Shown here in pieces: positions 7,696-17,896 of a DNA stretch of 64,000 nt. The notes under the pieces were generated by a model. The model was not told where the DNA came from and did no database searches. It saw only the letters and a list, made by a program, of their open reading frames with translations. A program made the translations under genes and the position numbers. Each line of letters starts with the position of its first letter. Position 1 is the first letter of the stretch. This DNA is from Streptomyces parvus (GTDB lineage Bacteria > Actinomycetota > Actinomycetes > Streptomycetales > Streptomycetaceae): the NCBI RefSeq assembly GCF_032121415.1, contig NZ_CP135079.1, positions 6,572,001-6,636,000 of the forward strand, read 5' to 3'.

Positions 7696-8265
7696 TCAAT
7701 GGCGGCGGTCGGCGTTACGGCGACGCGCGAAGTAGAGGGCGCCCGAGGCCGCCGCGACCACCAGGGCCCCGCCGGCGGCGACCTCCACCGTGTCGGTGGT
7801 GCCGGAGCTGCCGCCGAGGCCGCCGCGCACCCCGCCCGGCACGAGCGCCGTCGAACTGGCGGTCGGGACCGTGGTGGGCGTCGGGGTCGGGGTGGGCGTG
7901 GGCCTGCTCGTCGCACCGCCGGTGATCGTCAGGTTGACGTTCCGGGAGGTGCCCGTGGAGCCGCACGTGAACGTCACCGCGTAGACGGCGCCCCGCCGCG
8001 CGTCGGAGTCGACGGTGGCGGTGGCCGACGTGGAGCCGCTGGGGATGGTGGCGGTGTCGAAGATGCCCGAGCTGACGGTCGTCTCGCCCGTGCAGCCACC
8101 GGAGCCGAGGGTGACCCGGCCGCCCGGTGCGATGACCGAGGGGGCGATCGTCGGATTGAACGTGCTGGAGGCCCCGTCCGGCGCGGCGAAGGCGGCGGAC
8201 GGGGCGAGGAGCGTCAGGGCACCGGCGCCGAGCAGGGCGAGCGGTGCGACACGTATCGCGCGCAT
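7696..8265 (-). CDS. Secreted protein with TP-repeat linker and GGLGGS-TM-Arg tail
   Basis: A 189-residue exported protein, starting at the ATG at 8265 with GGAGG upstream. Residues 1-28 form a signal peptide (AFA-AP). About 35-116 is a beta-rich domain with two cysteines (C58, C101), similar in layout to the protein at 7121. A Thr/Pro linker (PTPTPTPTP, about 122-131) follows, as found in wall-spanning proteins. The tail carries GGLGGS at 148-153, a hydrophobic stretch at about 162-180 and RRR at 181-183. The shared tail and the nearby class F sortase suggest surface display by the same route. Whether the sortase acts on it is untested. Confidence 0.75.
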   Translation of the reverse strand: MRAIRVAPLALLGAGALTLLAPSAAFAAPDGASSTFNPTIAPSVIAPGGRVTLGSGGCTGETTVSSGIFDTATIPSGSTSATATVDSDARRGAVYAVTFTCGSTGTSRNVNLTITGGATSRPTPTPTPTPTTVPTASSTALVPGGVRGGLGGSSGTTDTVEVAAGGALVVAAASGALYFARRRNADRRH

Positions 8266-8400
8266 GGTGGATCCTCCGGGTTCCCCGAGGGGCAGCTGCG
8301 GAACCAATTTCCACATAGCAGGAAAAATGCACCTCGATGCCCGACACGCTAAGAGGGGTCCTCCCCACCCGCGATCGGGGTCCGGCGAATGGGTCACGCT

Positions 8401-8430
8401 CTCCCCCGACCGGCGCACCGGCCGGGGGAG
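8401..8430. terminator. Hairpin terminator downstream of the DUF4239-like gene
   Basis: CTCCCCCGACCGG (8401-8413), loop of four bases, CCGGCCGGGGGAG (8418-8430): 13-base stem with one mismatch, directly after the stop at 8437 on the minus strand. Confidence 0.65.
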
Positions 8431-8436
8431 CGGCGG

Positions 8437-9201
8437 TCACCCGGTGATGCCCGGGAACATGTCGATGAAGGGGTCGGCGGTGGCCGAGATGCCCCGGCCG
8501 AAGGGGGCGTCGAAGTCCCAGATCAGGAACAGAAGGAAGGCGATCAGCGCGCTGAACAGGCCCGCCAGGAGCAGTTCGCGGAACGTTCTGCGGATCTGTA
8601 GCGTGAAGATCAGCCCCACGGTCACCAGAGCCCCGATGATCAGCCCGAACCAGACCACCCCGGGCATCGTCGCCCCGGCGTTCTGCCCCCGTGAGCTGCG
8701 GGCGTCGTCCGCCGTCGCCACCTGGTCGACCAGCGGCTGGTACGCCTGCCCCTCGTGGTCGGTCTTCGGCTCGTAGTCGGTGACGTCCGCGCGCACCTTG
8801 TCCAGCAGTTCGGTGCCGCGCTCGGTGAGCGTGTTCCGCTCCGACATCACCTTCCACTCGTCGTTGACGACATGGCTGACATAGGCGTCGACGTCCGCCC
8901 GGATACGGTCGCGGACCTCCGCCGGGTAGACCGACGCCCGGGCCTGCACCTCGTGCAGCGCCTGCGCCTCGATGCGTACGGACTCCTGGGCGGCGCTGCG
9001 GCCTTCCCACACCCCGGCGATGGCGAGCCCCAGGACGATCGCGTAGACCACGCCGATCATCATCGTCATGTACTCGATGACGTCGGGGGTCTCGGAGGGA
9101 TCGTCGTCCTCCCCCAGCCGCCGGTTGTTCAGGACGACGATGATGAGGACGACCGCGCAGGCGGACGCCATGGCAATGCTCAGTACGAGCCATTCGGACA
9201 T
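8437..9201 (-). CDS. DUF4239-like integral membrane protein
   Basis: A 254-residue protein, with the ATG at 9201 chosen because AGGAGA precedes it. It has an N-terminal transmembrane helix (about 4-24), a second hydrophobic segment (about 45-66), a long soluble middle of mostly charged helices (about 70-180), and two adjacent C-terminal transmembrane helices (about 185-230). This pattern fits the DUF4239 (bestrophin-like) family; the function of the family is not established. It lies 13 bases after the polyproline protein gene on the same strand, so the two are probably one operon and may form one envelope complex. Confidence 0.7.
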   Translation of the reverse strand: MSEWLVLSIAMASACAVVLIIVVLNNRRLGEDDDPSETPDVIEYMTMMIGVVYAIVLGLAIAGVWEGRSAAQESVRIEAQALHEVQARASVYPAEVRDRIRADVDAYVSHVVNDEWKVMSERNTLTERGTELLDKVRADVTDYEPKTDHEGQAYQPLVDQVATADDARSSRGQNAGATMPGVVWFGLIIGALVTVGLIFTLQIRRTFRELLLAGLFSALIAFLLFLIWDFDAPFGRGISATADPFIDMFPGITG

Positions 9202-9214
9202 GCATCTCTCCTGG

Positions 9215-9775
9215 TCAGCGGGATGACCGTGGCCGCAGGACGGCAACGGCGAACACCGCCGGGGCGGTGATGAGCAGCGTCAGCGACACCAGCGACGGAC
9301 CGCTCCGCGGCTCTTTACGGGCCGGTTTGCGGTACGTCGGCAGTGCGACGGGCCGGGGTTCCGGCGGCTCGGTCCGCACCGGGGGCTCCGGCGGGGGCGA
9401 GGGCTTCGGGGGCGGTGCGGGTGCCGGAGGGGGCGGTGGCGCAGGCGGCGGGGGAGGAGGTGGAGGCGGTGGTTCCGCGACCACGGGTGGAGGCGGTTCC
9501 GCGACCACGGGCGGAGGTGGCGGTGGTGGTGGAGGAGGAGGTGGCGGTGGAGGGGCCGGTTTCGGCGGGGGCGGCGGTGGGGGCGGCTCCGGTTCGGAGA
9601 CCGCGACGCAATCCCCGTCGCCCGCCACGGCCACCGAGGAACCGCTCCCGTCCTGCCCGATCGAGGCCACCGCGCAGGCGTCGGCGGTCGCGGGCGGCGG
9701 TACGGCCGTCAGCCAGAGAAGTGCGGCGGCCGCCGTGAGCCGCGCGATGCGTGATCCGTACACGAGGGGGAGCAT
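9215..9775 (-). CDS. Secreted polyproline protein with C-terminal membrane anchor
   Basis: A 186-residue exported protein. Residues about 10-32 form a signal peptide (TADA). A short segment with two cysteines follows, then roughly 75 residues that are almost entirely proline in runs, broken by two copies of PVVAEPPPP. A basic/proline stretch (RKPARKEPR) precedes a C-terminal hydrophobic helix (about 163-182) and a basic end. Such a rod-like linker could span the peptidoglycan. The encoding DNA is an extreme purine/pyrimidine-biased repeat. It is the first gene of a two-gene unit with the DUF4239-like protein. Function is unknown. The opposite strand reads as polyglycine and is not a gene. Confidence 0.65.
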   Translation of the reverse strand: MLPLVYGSRIARLTAAAALLWLTAVPPPATADACAVASIGQDGSGSSVAVAGDGDCVAVSEPEPPPPPPPPKPAPPPPPPPPPPPPPPPVVAEPPPPVVAEPPPPPPPPPPAPPPPPAPAPPPKPSPPPEPPVRTEPPEPRPVALPTYRKPARKEPRSGPSLVSLTLLITAPAVFAVAVLRPRSSR

Positions 9776-9992
9776 GAACTACGCCCCCGGGCAACACGCG
9801 GTCGTCGCCGACGATTCGCCTGATCGTGCGGTTAATGGGCCATTCGTGTTTGCCCCGGTCGGCCCGACCCGCCGAATTCTCCTCGGACTTCCTTTGAACG
9901 CGACCCCGTCGGCGTCCCGTACCTAGGGCCACGAACGGCGCGGTCCCGCGCCGGGATCACCAGCGCTACGACGAAGCACCACGGGAGTCGAC

Positions 9993-10958
9993 ATGAACAC
10001 CTGGCGCAACGCCTCGCTCGCGGTCACCGCGGCGGCTCTGTTGACGCTCACGACGGCGTGCGGTCAGGAACAGGGCGGCACGTCGCCGAACGGCCAGGCG
10101 GTGGGCAACGCCGCCCCGGCCCAGCAGCCCGCCGACAGCGGGTACGGGTCGGCCGGCGGGGGATACGGCTCCGGGGCCGACGCGGAGGCGGCGGAACCGA
10201 AGGAGGCCGGTCAACTCGCCGTCCAGGAGAGCAAGAAGCTCGGAAAGGTGCTGACCGACAGCGAGGGCTTCACGCTCTACCGCTTCGACAAGGACACCGC
10301 GAACCCGCCGAAGTCGACCTGCGAGGGCGACTGCGCCAAGGCCTGGCCGGTGGTGGCATCGGGCAACGCCGTCGCCGCGGCCGGCACCGACGACGAACTG
10401 CTCGGCGAGGTCACCCGCCCCGACGGCACCAGCCAACTTACCGTAGACGGCTGGCCGATGTACCGGTACGCCAAGGACACCGCCCCCGGCCAGGTCAACG
10501 GACAGGGAGTCGGCGGCACCTGGTTCGCCGCGGCCCCCGACGGGAAGAAGGCGGCGAAGAACGCCGACAGCGAGGGGGTCGCCGAACCGGCCGATCCCGC
10601 GGGACTTTCCGTCCGCAAGGACCCGGAACTCGGCGAGATCGTGGTGGACGGCCGGGGCATGACGGTTTACCGCTTCACCAAGGACTCCGCCTGGCCGATG
10701 AAGACGGCCTGCACCGGCGAGTGCCTCAAGAAGTGGCCGGTAGTCGCCCCCGTGGCCAAGAATGCGGTGGACGGTGTCACGACGAAGGGTTTCGTCACCT
10801 TCGACCGCCCCGACGGCATCAAGCAGCAGACCATCGACTGCTGGCCGATCTACACCTTCGCGGGCGACAAGAAGCCTGGAGACACCAACGGGCAGGGCGT
10901 CGGCGGAACCTGGTACGCCGTTTCCCCGGATTCCAAACTCGTCGGCGCCGCCAAGTAA
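9993..10958 (+). CDS. Lipoprotein with four PF03640-type repeats (SCO0930-like)
   Basis: A 321-residue lipoprotein: signal peptide with a lipobox ending at the Cys of TTACG (about residue 24), then a Gly/Ser/Tyr-rich linker. The rest consists of paired repeats of the 'secreted repeat of unknown function' family: GFTLYRFDKDT...C.GDC..AWPVV, WPMYRYAKDTAPGQVNGQGVGGTWF, then GMTVYRFTKDS...C.GEC..KWPVV, and WPIYTFAGDKKPGDTNGQGVGGTWY. The conserved Cys pair in repeats one and three could bind metal or form a disulfide. The family is wide-spread in streptomycetes and of unknown function. Its position ahead of a methyltransferase and an RmdA-like gene matches the order I recall for S. coelicolor SCO0930-SCO0928. 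Confidence 0.85.
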   Translation: MNTWRNASLAVTAAALLTLTTACGQEQGGTSPNGQAVGNAAPAQQPADSGYGSAGGGYGSGADAEAAEPKEAGQLAVQESKKLGKVLTDSEGFTLYRFDKDTANPPKSTCEGDCAKAWPVVASGNAVAAAGTDDELLGEVTRPDGTSQLTVDGWPMYRYAKDTAPGQVNGQGVGGTWFAAAPDGKKAAKNADSEGVAEPADPAGLSVRKDPELGEIVVDGRGMTVYRFTKDSAWPMKTACTGECLKKWPVVAPVAKNAVDGVTTKGFVTFDRPDGIKQQTIDCWPIYTFAGDKKPGDTNGQGVGGTWYAVSPDSKLVGAAK

Positions 10959-11031
10959 TCACGGACTCCGCAGAACAATCGCCCAGGAGCCCCAAGTGGC
11001 CCCGAACCGCCGGGAAACGGCGCCCGGAGTG

Positions 11032-11071
11032 CCGGTCCGTCGCTGCCCGTACACGCGCAGCGACGGACCGG
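11032..11071 (+). terminator. Hairpin terminator after the repeat lipoprotein
   Basis: CCGGTCCGTCGCTGC (11032-11046), a 10-base loop, and its exact complement GCAGCGACGGACCGG (11057-11071). It ends the lipoprotein transcript and separates it from the methyltransferase promoter. Confidence 0.7.
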
Positions 11072-11214
11072 CCGGGTATGGCACCTGAGTGTGACCAATA
11101 ACGGATCGCTAATTTCCGTTTCCACTCGCTCTCTTGGCGGCCGATCAGTAGCCTCTGGTCAACACTGACCATGAACATGGCCGGATCGCCGTGGCGAACT
11201 TGTTGGAGACATCG

Positions 11215-12033
11215 ATGGAGCGTCCCGCCTGGGCACCGCAGGGCATAGACATTTCGGTGCCGAGCGTGTCCCGCATGTACGACTTCTATCTGGGCGGATC
11301 GCACAATTTCGAGGTGGACCGGGAAGCCGCGCGCAAGGCCATGGAGTTCCTCCCGGGCCTTCCCAAGATCATGCAGGCCAATCGCGCCTTTATGCGCCGG
11401 GCGGTCCGCCACGCCGTCGACTCGGGCATCGACCAGTTCCTGGACATCGGCTCCGGCATCCCGACGTTCGGCAACGTCCACGAGGTCGCCCAGGCCGCCG
11501 ATGCCGGCGCCAAGGTGGCCTACGTCGACCACGACCCGGTCGCCGTCGCCCACAGCCAGGCCGTGCTGGAGAGCAACGACCGTGCGGTCATCGCCGCCGC
11601 CGACCTGCGCCGCCCCAAGGAGATCCTGGCGAACCCGGAGATCACCGGACTGCTCGACCTGGACCGGCCGGTGGCCCTGCTGCTCGTCGCGGTGCTCCAC
11701 TTCATCGAGGACGCCGACGACCCGCGCGGCGCGGTCGCCGAACTGCGCGACGCACTTGCCCCCGGCAGCCTGCTCATCCTGACCCACGCCTCGTACGAGG
11801 GCATCCCGCTGCCCAAGGAGGAGGCGGCCGGCACGGTCGGCGTCTACAAGAACATCCGCAACCCGCTGATCATGCGCTCGCGCGAGGAGATCGGCCAGTT
11901 CTTCGAGGGCTACGAGATGGTCGAACCGGGACTCGTGTCGATGCCCGAATGGCGGCCCGACACCCCGCAGTCGCCGGAGCAGGAAGACCCGTACGCCTTC
12001 TCGGGCTTCGGCGGGGTCGGGCGCAAGGCGTGA
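11215..12033 (+). CDS. S-adenosyl methyltransferase-like protein (DUF574 family)
   Basis: A 272-residue cytoplasmic protein of the actinobacterial 'S-adenosyl methyltransferase' (DUF574) family. It begins with the family's typical VPSVSRMYDFYLGGSHNFEVD segment, followed by the SAM-binding loop LDIGSGIPT (about residues 80-88) and an acidic strand (VDHDPVAV) that would hold the ribose of SAM. The ATG at 11215 has GGAG seven bases upstream, better than the in-frame GTG at 11191. Its stop overlaps the GTG start of the GGDEF-EAL gene, so the two are translationally coupled. The methyl acceptor is unknown. The tight coupling suggests a role linked to c-di-GMP signalling, but that is inference. Confidence 0.85.
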   Translation: MERPAWAPQGIDISVPSVSRMYDFYLGGSHNFEVDREAARKAMEFLPGLPKIMQANRAFMRRAVRHAVDSGIDQFLDIGSGIPTFGNVHEVAQAADAGAKVAYVDHDPVAVAHSQAVLESNDRAVIAAADLRRPKEILANPEITGLLDLDRPVALLLVAVLHFIEDADDPRGAVAELRDALAPGSLLILTHASYEGIPLPKEEAAGTVGVYKNIRNPLIMRSREEIGQFFEGYEMVEPGLVSMPEWRPDTPQSPEQEDPYAFSGFGGVGRKA

Positions 12034-14204
12034 GCATTCCCGCCCAGGCGTCCGGAGAGCCGGACGCGGAACCCGACGGCCCCGAGGGGCGGCTCCGGAG
12101 ATTCGCCAGAATCTGGAGCCGGGCCATCTTCCCCTTGACGGCCACCTCCCTGACCCGGCCGGAGTTCGAACAGCATCTGCTGCCCCTGGCACGCGAGCTG
12201 AACGGCATCCTGCACGCCCACCCCTTCGACGCCTCGCCCGCCCAGCGGATCGGCGCGGCCCTGATCGACGCCCACTGCACCGATCCGGACGCCCTCAGCT
12301 CCACGCTCGGTGTCGTCGACTCCTACCTCGTCCTCTACTGCGGCGGCAACGGACCCGGCCCGCTCTCCACCGAGGACGCCCGGGCCCGCTGCGCCCGGAT
12401 CCAGCACACGCTGGCCGCCGGGTTCACCGGGGCCCTGCGCGAGCGCACGCTCGCCGAGCAGGAGGCCATCGCCCGCTCGGCGCTGACGGCCCGCTCGCAC
12501 GCCGAAGAGGCCCTGCACGCCACCGAGGCCCGCTTCCGCGCGGTCTTCAAGGACGCCGCCATCGGCATCGGCATCGCGGACCTGGACGGCAACATCCTGG
12601 AGATCAACGACACGCTCACAAAAATGTTCGGCGGTCTCGAACACCACGTCCGCAGCCACAAGGTGAACGAGTGGGTCCACCCCGAGGACTCGCCCCAGGT
12701 GTGGAAGTACTACGGCGAGCTGGTACGCGGCGAACGCGAGCACTACCGGGTCGAGAAGGCGTACTACCGCAACGACGGCACGGTCCTGTGGACCAACCTC
12801 ACCGTCTCCCTGCTGCGCGACTCCGAGGGCCGCCCCGAGTACCAGCTCGCGCTGATGGAGGACACCACCGAGCGCCGGCTGCTCAATCTCCGGCTGCGGT
12901 ACGAGGCCACCCACGACGCGCTCACCGGCCTGCCCAACCGGACCCTGTTCTTCGAGCGCCTGGAGAAGGCCCTCACGGCCCAGGAGGGCGTCCGCTTCGG
13001 CCTCTGCTACCTGGACCTCGACGGCTTCAAGGCCATCAACGACAGCCTCGGCCACGCCGCCGGCGACCGCCTCCTGGTCGAGGTCGCCGACCGGCTCCAG
13101 AGCTGCGCCACCGCGCCCGGCGAGATGGTCGCCCGGCTCGGCGGGGACGAGTTCGTCGCCCTGACCACCGGACCGGACACGGCCGAGGAGGTGCACGAAC
13201 TGGCCGGCCGCATCCTCAACGCGCTCGCCACCCCGATCCGCATCGACGGGCGCGAGCTCTCCGTGCGGGGTTCGATCGGCATCGTCGAGGGGCCGTCCGG
13301 GGAACGCAGCGCCGCCGAGGTGCTGCGCAGCGCCGACATCACGATGTACCGGGCCAAGGCGGCGGGCGGCAACCGCTTCCAGCTCGCCGACGCGGAGGCC
13401 GACGCGCGCGCCATCACCCGGCACGGGCTGACCACCGCGCTCCCGGCCGCCCTGGACCGGGGCGAGTTCTTCATCGAGTACCAGCCGCTCGTGCACCTGG
13501 GCGACGGCACGGTGCACGGCGCGGAGGCGCTCGTACGGTGGTGCCATCCGCAGCACGGGGTGCTCGGCCCCGACCGGTTCATCCCGCTCGCCGAGCACAC
13601 CGGCCTCATCGTGCCGCTCGGCCGCTGGGTGCTGGAGGAGTCCGTGCGGCAGGCGAACTTCTGGCAGGAGCGGCACAGCGACGGCGGGCCGCTGCGGATC
13701 AACGTCAACCTCTCGCCGACCCAGCTGCACCACCCCCGGCTGGTCGCGGAGACGGTCGACGTGCTGGAACGTTCCGGTCTGGAGCCGGGAGCGCTCTGCC
13801 TGGAGGTGACCGAGTCCGCCCTGATCGGCGCCGACGACGATCTCCTCAAGCCGCTGCGGCAGCTCGCGGAGATGGGCGTCGACATCGCGCTCGACGATTT
13901 CGGCACGGGCTACTCGAACCTGGCGAACCTGCGCCGGCTGCCGGTGAGCGTGCTCAAGCTGGACCGTTCCTTCACCCGGGGCATGCAGCAGCATCCGGCG
14001 GACCCGGTCGATCTGAAGATCGTCGAGGGCATCGTGTCGCTGGCCCACAGCCTGGAGCTGGCCGTCACGGTGGAGGGCGTGGAGACGGGCGCGCAGGCCG
14101 AGCAGTTGCGCCGGATCGGCTGCGACACCGCCCAGGGCTGGTACTACGCCCGCCCCGGGGCCCCGGACCGCATCCACTCCCTGCTGCTGGCGGACGCGGT
14201 CTGA
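12030..14204 (+). CDS. rmdA: PAS-GGDEF-EAL c-di-GMP turnover protein, RmdA-like
   Basis: A 724-residue cytoplasmic protein starting at a GTG that overlaps the previous stop. An N-terminal helical region (about 1-150) is followed by a PAS/PAC sensor (about 165-290), a GGDEF domain with intact GGDEF near residues 371-375, and an EAL domain with EAL at about 498-500 and the later DDFGTGYSN metal/substrate loop. Both catalytic signatures are kept, so synthesis and breakdown of c-di-GMP are both possible. Domain order and gene neighbours (DUF574 methyltransferase and PF03640 lipoprotein upstream, Sdh genes downstream) match S. coelicolor RmdA (SCO0928), a phosphodiesterase that affects development. 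The symbol rests on this combined resemblance. Confidence 0.85.
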   Translation: MSIPAQASGEPDAEPDGPEGRLRRFARIWSRAIFPLTATSLTRPEFEQHLLPLARELNGILHAHPFDASPAQRIGAALIDAHCTDPDALSSTLGVVDSYLVLYCGGNGPGPLSTEDARARCARIQHTLAAGFTGALRERTLAEQEAIARSALTARSHAEEALHATEARFRAVFKDAAIGIGIADLDGNILEINDTLTKMFGGLEHHVRSHKVNEWVHPEDSPQVWKYYGELVRGEREHYRVEKAYYRNDGTVLWTNLTVSLLRDSEGRPEYQLALMEDTTERRLLNLRLRYEATHDALTGLPNRTLFFERLEKALTAQEGVRFGLCYLDLDGFKAINDSLGHAAGDRLLVEVADRLQSCATAPGEMVARLGGDEFVALTTGPDTAEEVHELAGRILNALATPIRIDGRELSVRGSIGIVEGPSGERSAAEVLRSADITMYRAKAAGGNRFQLADAEADARAITRHGLTTALPAALDRGEFFIEYQPLVHLGDGTVHGAEALVRWCHPQHGVLGPDRFIPLAEHTGLIVPLGRWVLEESVRQANFWQERHSDGGPLRINVNLSPTQLHHPRLVAETVDVLERSGLEPGALCLEVTESALIGADDDLLKPLRQLAEMGVDIALDDFGTGYSNLANLRRLPVSVLKLDRSFTRGMQQHPADPVDLKIVEGIVSLAHSLELAVTVEGVETGAQAEQLRRIGCDTAQGWYYARPGAPDRIHSLLLADAV

Positions 14205-14205
14205 T

Positions 14206-14241
14206 CCGGCGGCCGGGCGGGGGACCCCGCCCGGCCGCCGG
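14206..14241. terminator. Bidirectional hairpin terminator
   Basis: CCGGCGGCCGGGCGGGG (14206-14222) and its exact complement (14225-14241) with two bases between. It sits between convergent stops at 14204 and 14248. Confidence 0.7.
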
Positions 14242-14247
14242 CCCACG

Positions 14248-15144
14248 TCAGCCGGGTACCGGCCGGTGCTCCAGGAGCATCCGCTGGAGTTCGCGCGCGG
14301 CCCGCGGCGGGTCCACATCGCTGCGGTGCGCCAGTGCGATCGTGCGTCGCAGCCCGCCTCCGGCCAGCGCGGTCCTGCGCAGGTCGTGGCCCGCCCGGGC
14401 GGCGACCATGCTCGGCACCACGGCGATGCCGAGCCCCGCCCGTACGAAACCGAGCACCGCGTCCATCTCGCCGCCCTCGACGGTGAACGTCGGCTCGAAG
14501 CCCTCCGCGCGGCACGCTGCGAGCGTCAGCTCCCGCAGGTTGTACCCGTGCCGGAACATCACCAGCGGCGCCCCCTCCAGATCCGCGATCCGGATCGCAC
14601 CGTCCCGACCCGGCGGAGGCTCCGTCGCCGCGGACACCACCACCAGGTCCTCCCGCAGCAGCTCCACCGTGGTCAGCGCGGGGGAGGCGGCCGGCAGCGG
14701 CAGCACCACCAGCGCCAGATCGAGCGCCCCGCGCGCCAGCTGACGTACGAGATCGTGCGAGCCGCCCTCCTCCAGCAGCAGCCGCACCCCCGGATGCCGG
14801 TCGTGGAAGGCACGCAGCAGGTCCGGCAGCAGCCCGGTGCACAGGCTGGGCGTCGCGCCCAGACGCACCCGGCCGCTGCGCAGCGAGACCAGTTCCTGGA
14901 CCTCGTGGCGCGCGGTCTCCGCGTCGGCGAGGATCCGCCGGGCCAGCGGCAGCAGCGCCTCGCCCGCGTCGGTGAGCGTGATGTTGCCCCGGGCGCGGCT
15001 GAACAGGTCCGCGCCCAGCTCGGCCTCCAGCGCCCGGATCTGCTGGGAGAGCGAGGGCTGCGACACATGGACCGCCTCGGCGGCCCGGGTGAAGTGCCGG
15101 GCCTCGGCGACGGCCACGAAGTAGGTGAGCTGCTGGAAGTGCAT
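14248..15144 (-). CDS. LysR-family transcriptional regulator
   Basis: A 298-residue DNA-binding regulator. The winged helix-turn-helix occupies about residues 1-60 (FVAVAEARHFTRAAEAVHVSQPSLSQQIRALEAELG), followed by the linker helix and a two-lobe effector domain (about 88-295) with the usual LRLGATPS and GLGIAVVPS strands. It is divergent from the succinate dehydrogenase operon with 96 bases between the starts, the typical arrangement for a LysR protein that controls its neighbour. The region contains a T-N11-A-like element (ATAGACCTCACTGATAGGTA, near 15154-15173) in which a LysR site could lie. The inducer is unknown; a C4-dicarboxylate is a guess from the target genes. Confidence 0.9.
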   Translation of the reverse strand: MHFQQLTYFVAVAEARHFTRAAEAVHVSQPSLSQQIRALEAELGADLFSRARGNITLTDAGEALLPLARRILADAETARHEVQELVSLRSGRVRLGATPSLCTGLLPDLLRAFHDRHPGVRLLLEEGGSHDLVRQLARGALDLALVVLPLPAASPALTTVELLREDLVVVSAATEPPPGRDGAIRIADLEGAPLVMFRHGYNLRELTLAACRAEGFEPTFTVEGGEMDAVLGFVRAGLGIAVVPSMVAARAGHDLRRTALAGGGLRRTIALAHRSDVDPPRAARELQRMLLEHRPVPG

Positions 15145-15240
15145 ACGCCGACGATAGACCTCACTGATAGGTACTGCCTATGGAGATCAGCCGGACCATG
15201 TCTTGGACTGATCAGGTCCCCCGCCCCTACCTTCGTGTCC

Positions 15241-15945
15241 ATGGCATTGGCAACGCGGACGGACCGACGGCCGTCGATGACGCGTACGCTCTGGGACTCG
15301 ACCGTCGGCAAGAAGACGATCATGGCCGTGACCGGTCTGGTCATGCTCGGATATCTCGTCGCCCACATGGTGGGCAACCTGAAGATCTTCTTCGGACCCG
15401 GTGAGTTCGACGGGTACGCCCACTGGCTGCGCACCATGGGCGAACCGGTCCTGCACCACGAGTGGGCGCTCTGGATCGTCCGCGTGGGGCTCGTCGCCGC
15501 CGTCGTGCTGCACGGCGTCTCGGCGTACCAGCTGAGCCGCCGCGACATCAAGGCGCGCCCCGCCAAGTACGTCCACAAGAGGCCCCGCGCGAGTTACGCC
15601 ACCCGGACCATGCGCTGGGGCGGCATCATCCTCGCGCTCTTCATCGTCTGGCACATCCTCGACCTGACGACCGGCACCGTGCACACGAGCTTCGAGGCCG
15701 GGCACCCGTACCAGAACGTCATCGACACCTTCTCCACCTGGTACGGCAACGTCATCTACATCGTCGCGGTGCTCGCCATGGGCCTCCACGTCCAGCACGG
15801 ATTCTGGAGCGCCGCGCAGACCCTCGGCGTCGGCAACGCGGCCCGCGACCGCATCCTGAAGACCCTCGCAAACGTCCTCGCGGCGGTGCTGACCCTGGGC
15901 TTCGTCTCCGTACCCGTCGCCGTCATGACCGGAGTGGTGAGCTGA
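15241..15945 (+). CDS. sdhC: Succinate dehydrogenase/fumarate reductase cytochrome b subunit
   Basis: A 234-residue membrane protein with five hydrophobic helices, the single-subunit anchor type found in Bacillus and actinobacteria. Conserved histidines that ligate two haems are visible in LVAHMVGN (about residue 41), VLHHEW, VLHGVSAY, VWHILDL and GLHVQHGF. It anchors the catalytic subunits to the membrane and passes electrons between the iron-sulfur subunit and menaquinone. The ATG at 15241 was chosen as the first codon giving a normal N-terminus. Its stop lies one base before the flavoprotein start. This is the b-type, separate from the usual sdhCDAB operon that streptomycetes also carry. 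Confidence 0.9.
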   Translation: MALATRTDRRPSMTRTLWDSTVGKKTIMAVTGLVMLGYLVAHMVGNLKIFFGPGEFDGYAHWLRTMGEPVLHHEWALWIVRVGLVAAVVLHGVSAYQLSRRDIKARPAKYVHKRPRASYATRTMRWGGIILALFIVWHILDLTTGTVHTSFEAGHPYQNVIDTFSTWYGNVIYIVAVLAMGLHVQHGFWSAAQTLGVGNAARDRILKTLANVLAAVLTLGFVSVPVAVMTGVVS

Positions 15946-15946
15946 C

Positions 15947-17892
<1,946 letters not shown>

Positions 17893-17896
<4 letters not shown>

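Noticed and set aside
9400..9600. Repeated GGCGGTGGAGG-like units, considered as a CRISPR or tandem-repeat element
   Set aside because: They are codon-level repeats of proline in the coding frame; there are no regular spacers.
9267..9926. Plus-strand open frame rich in glycine runs
   Set aside because: It is the complement of the polyproline protein gene; the minus-strand frame has a signal peptide, an anchor and an operon partner.
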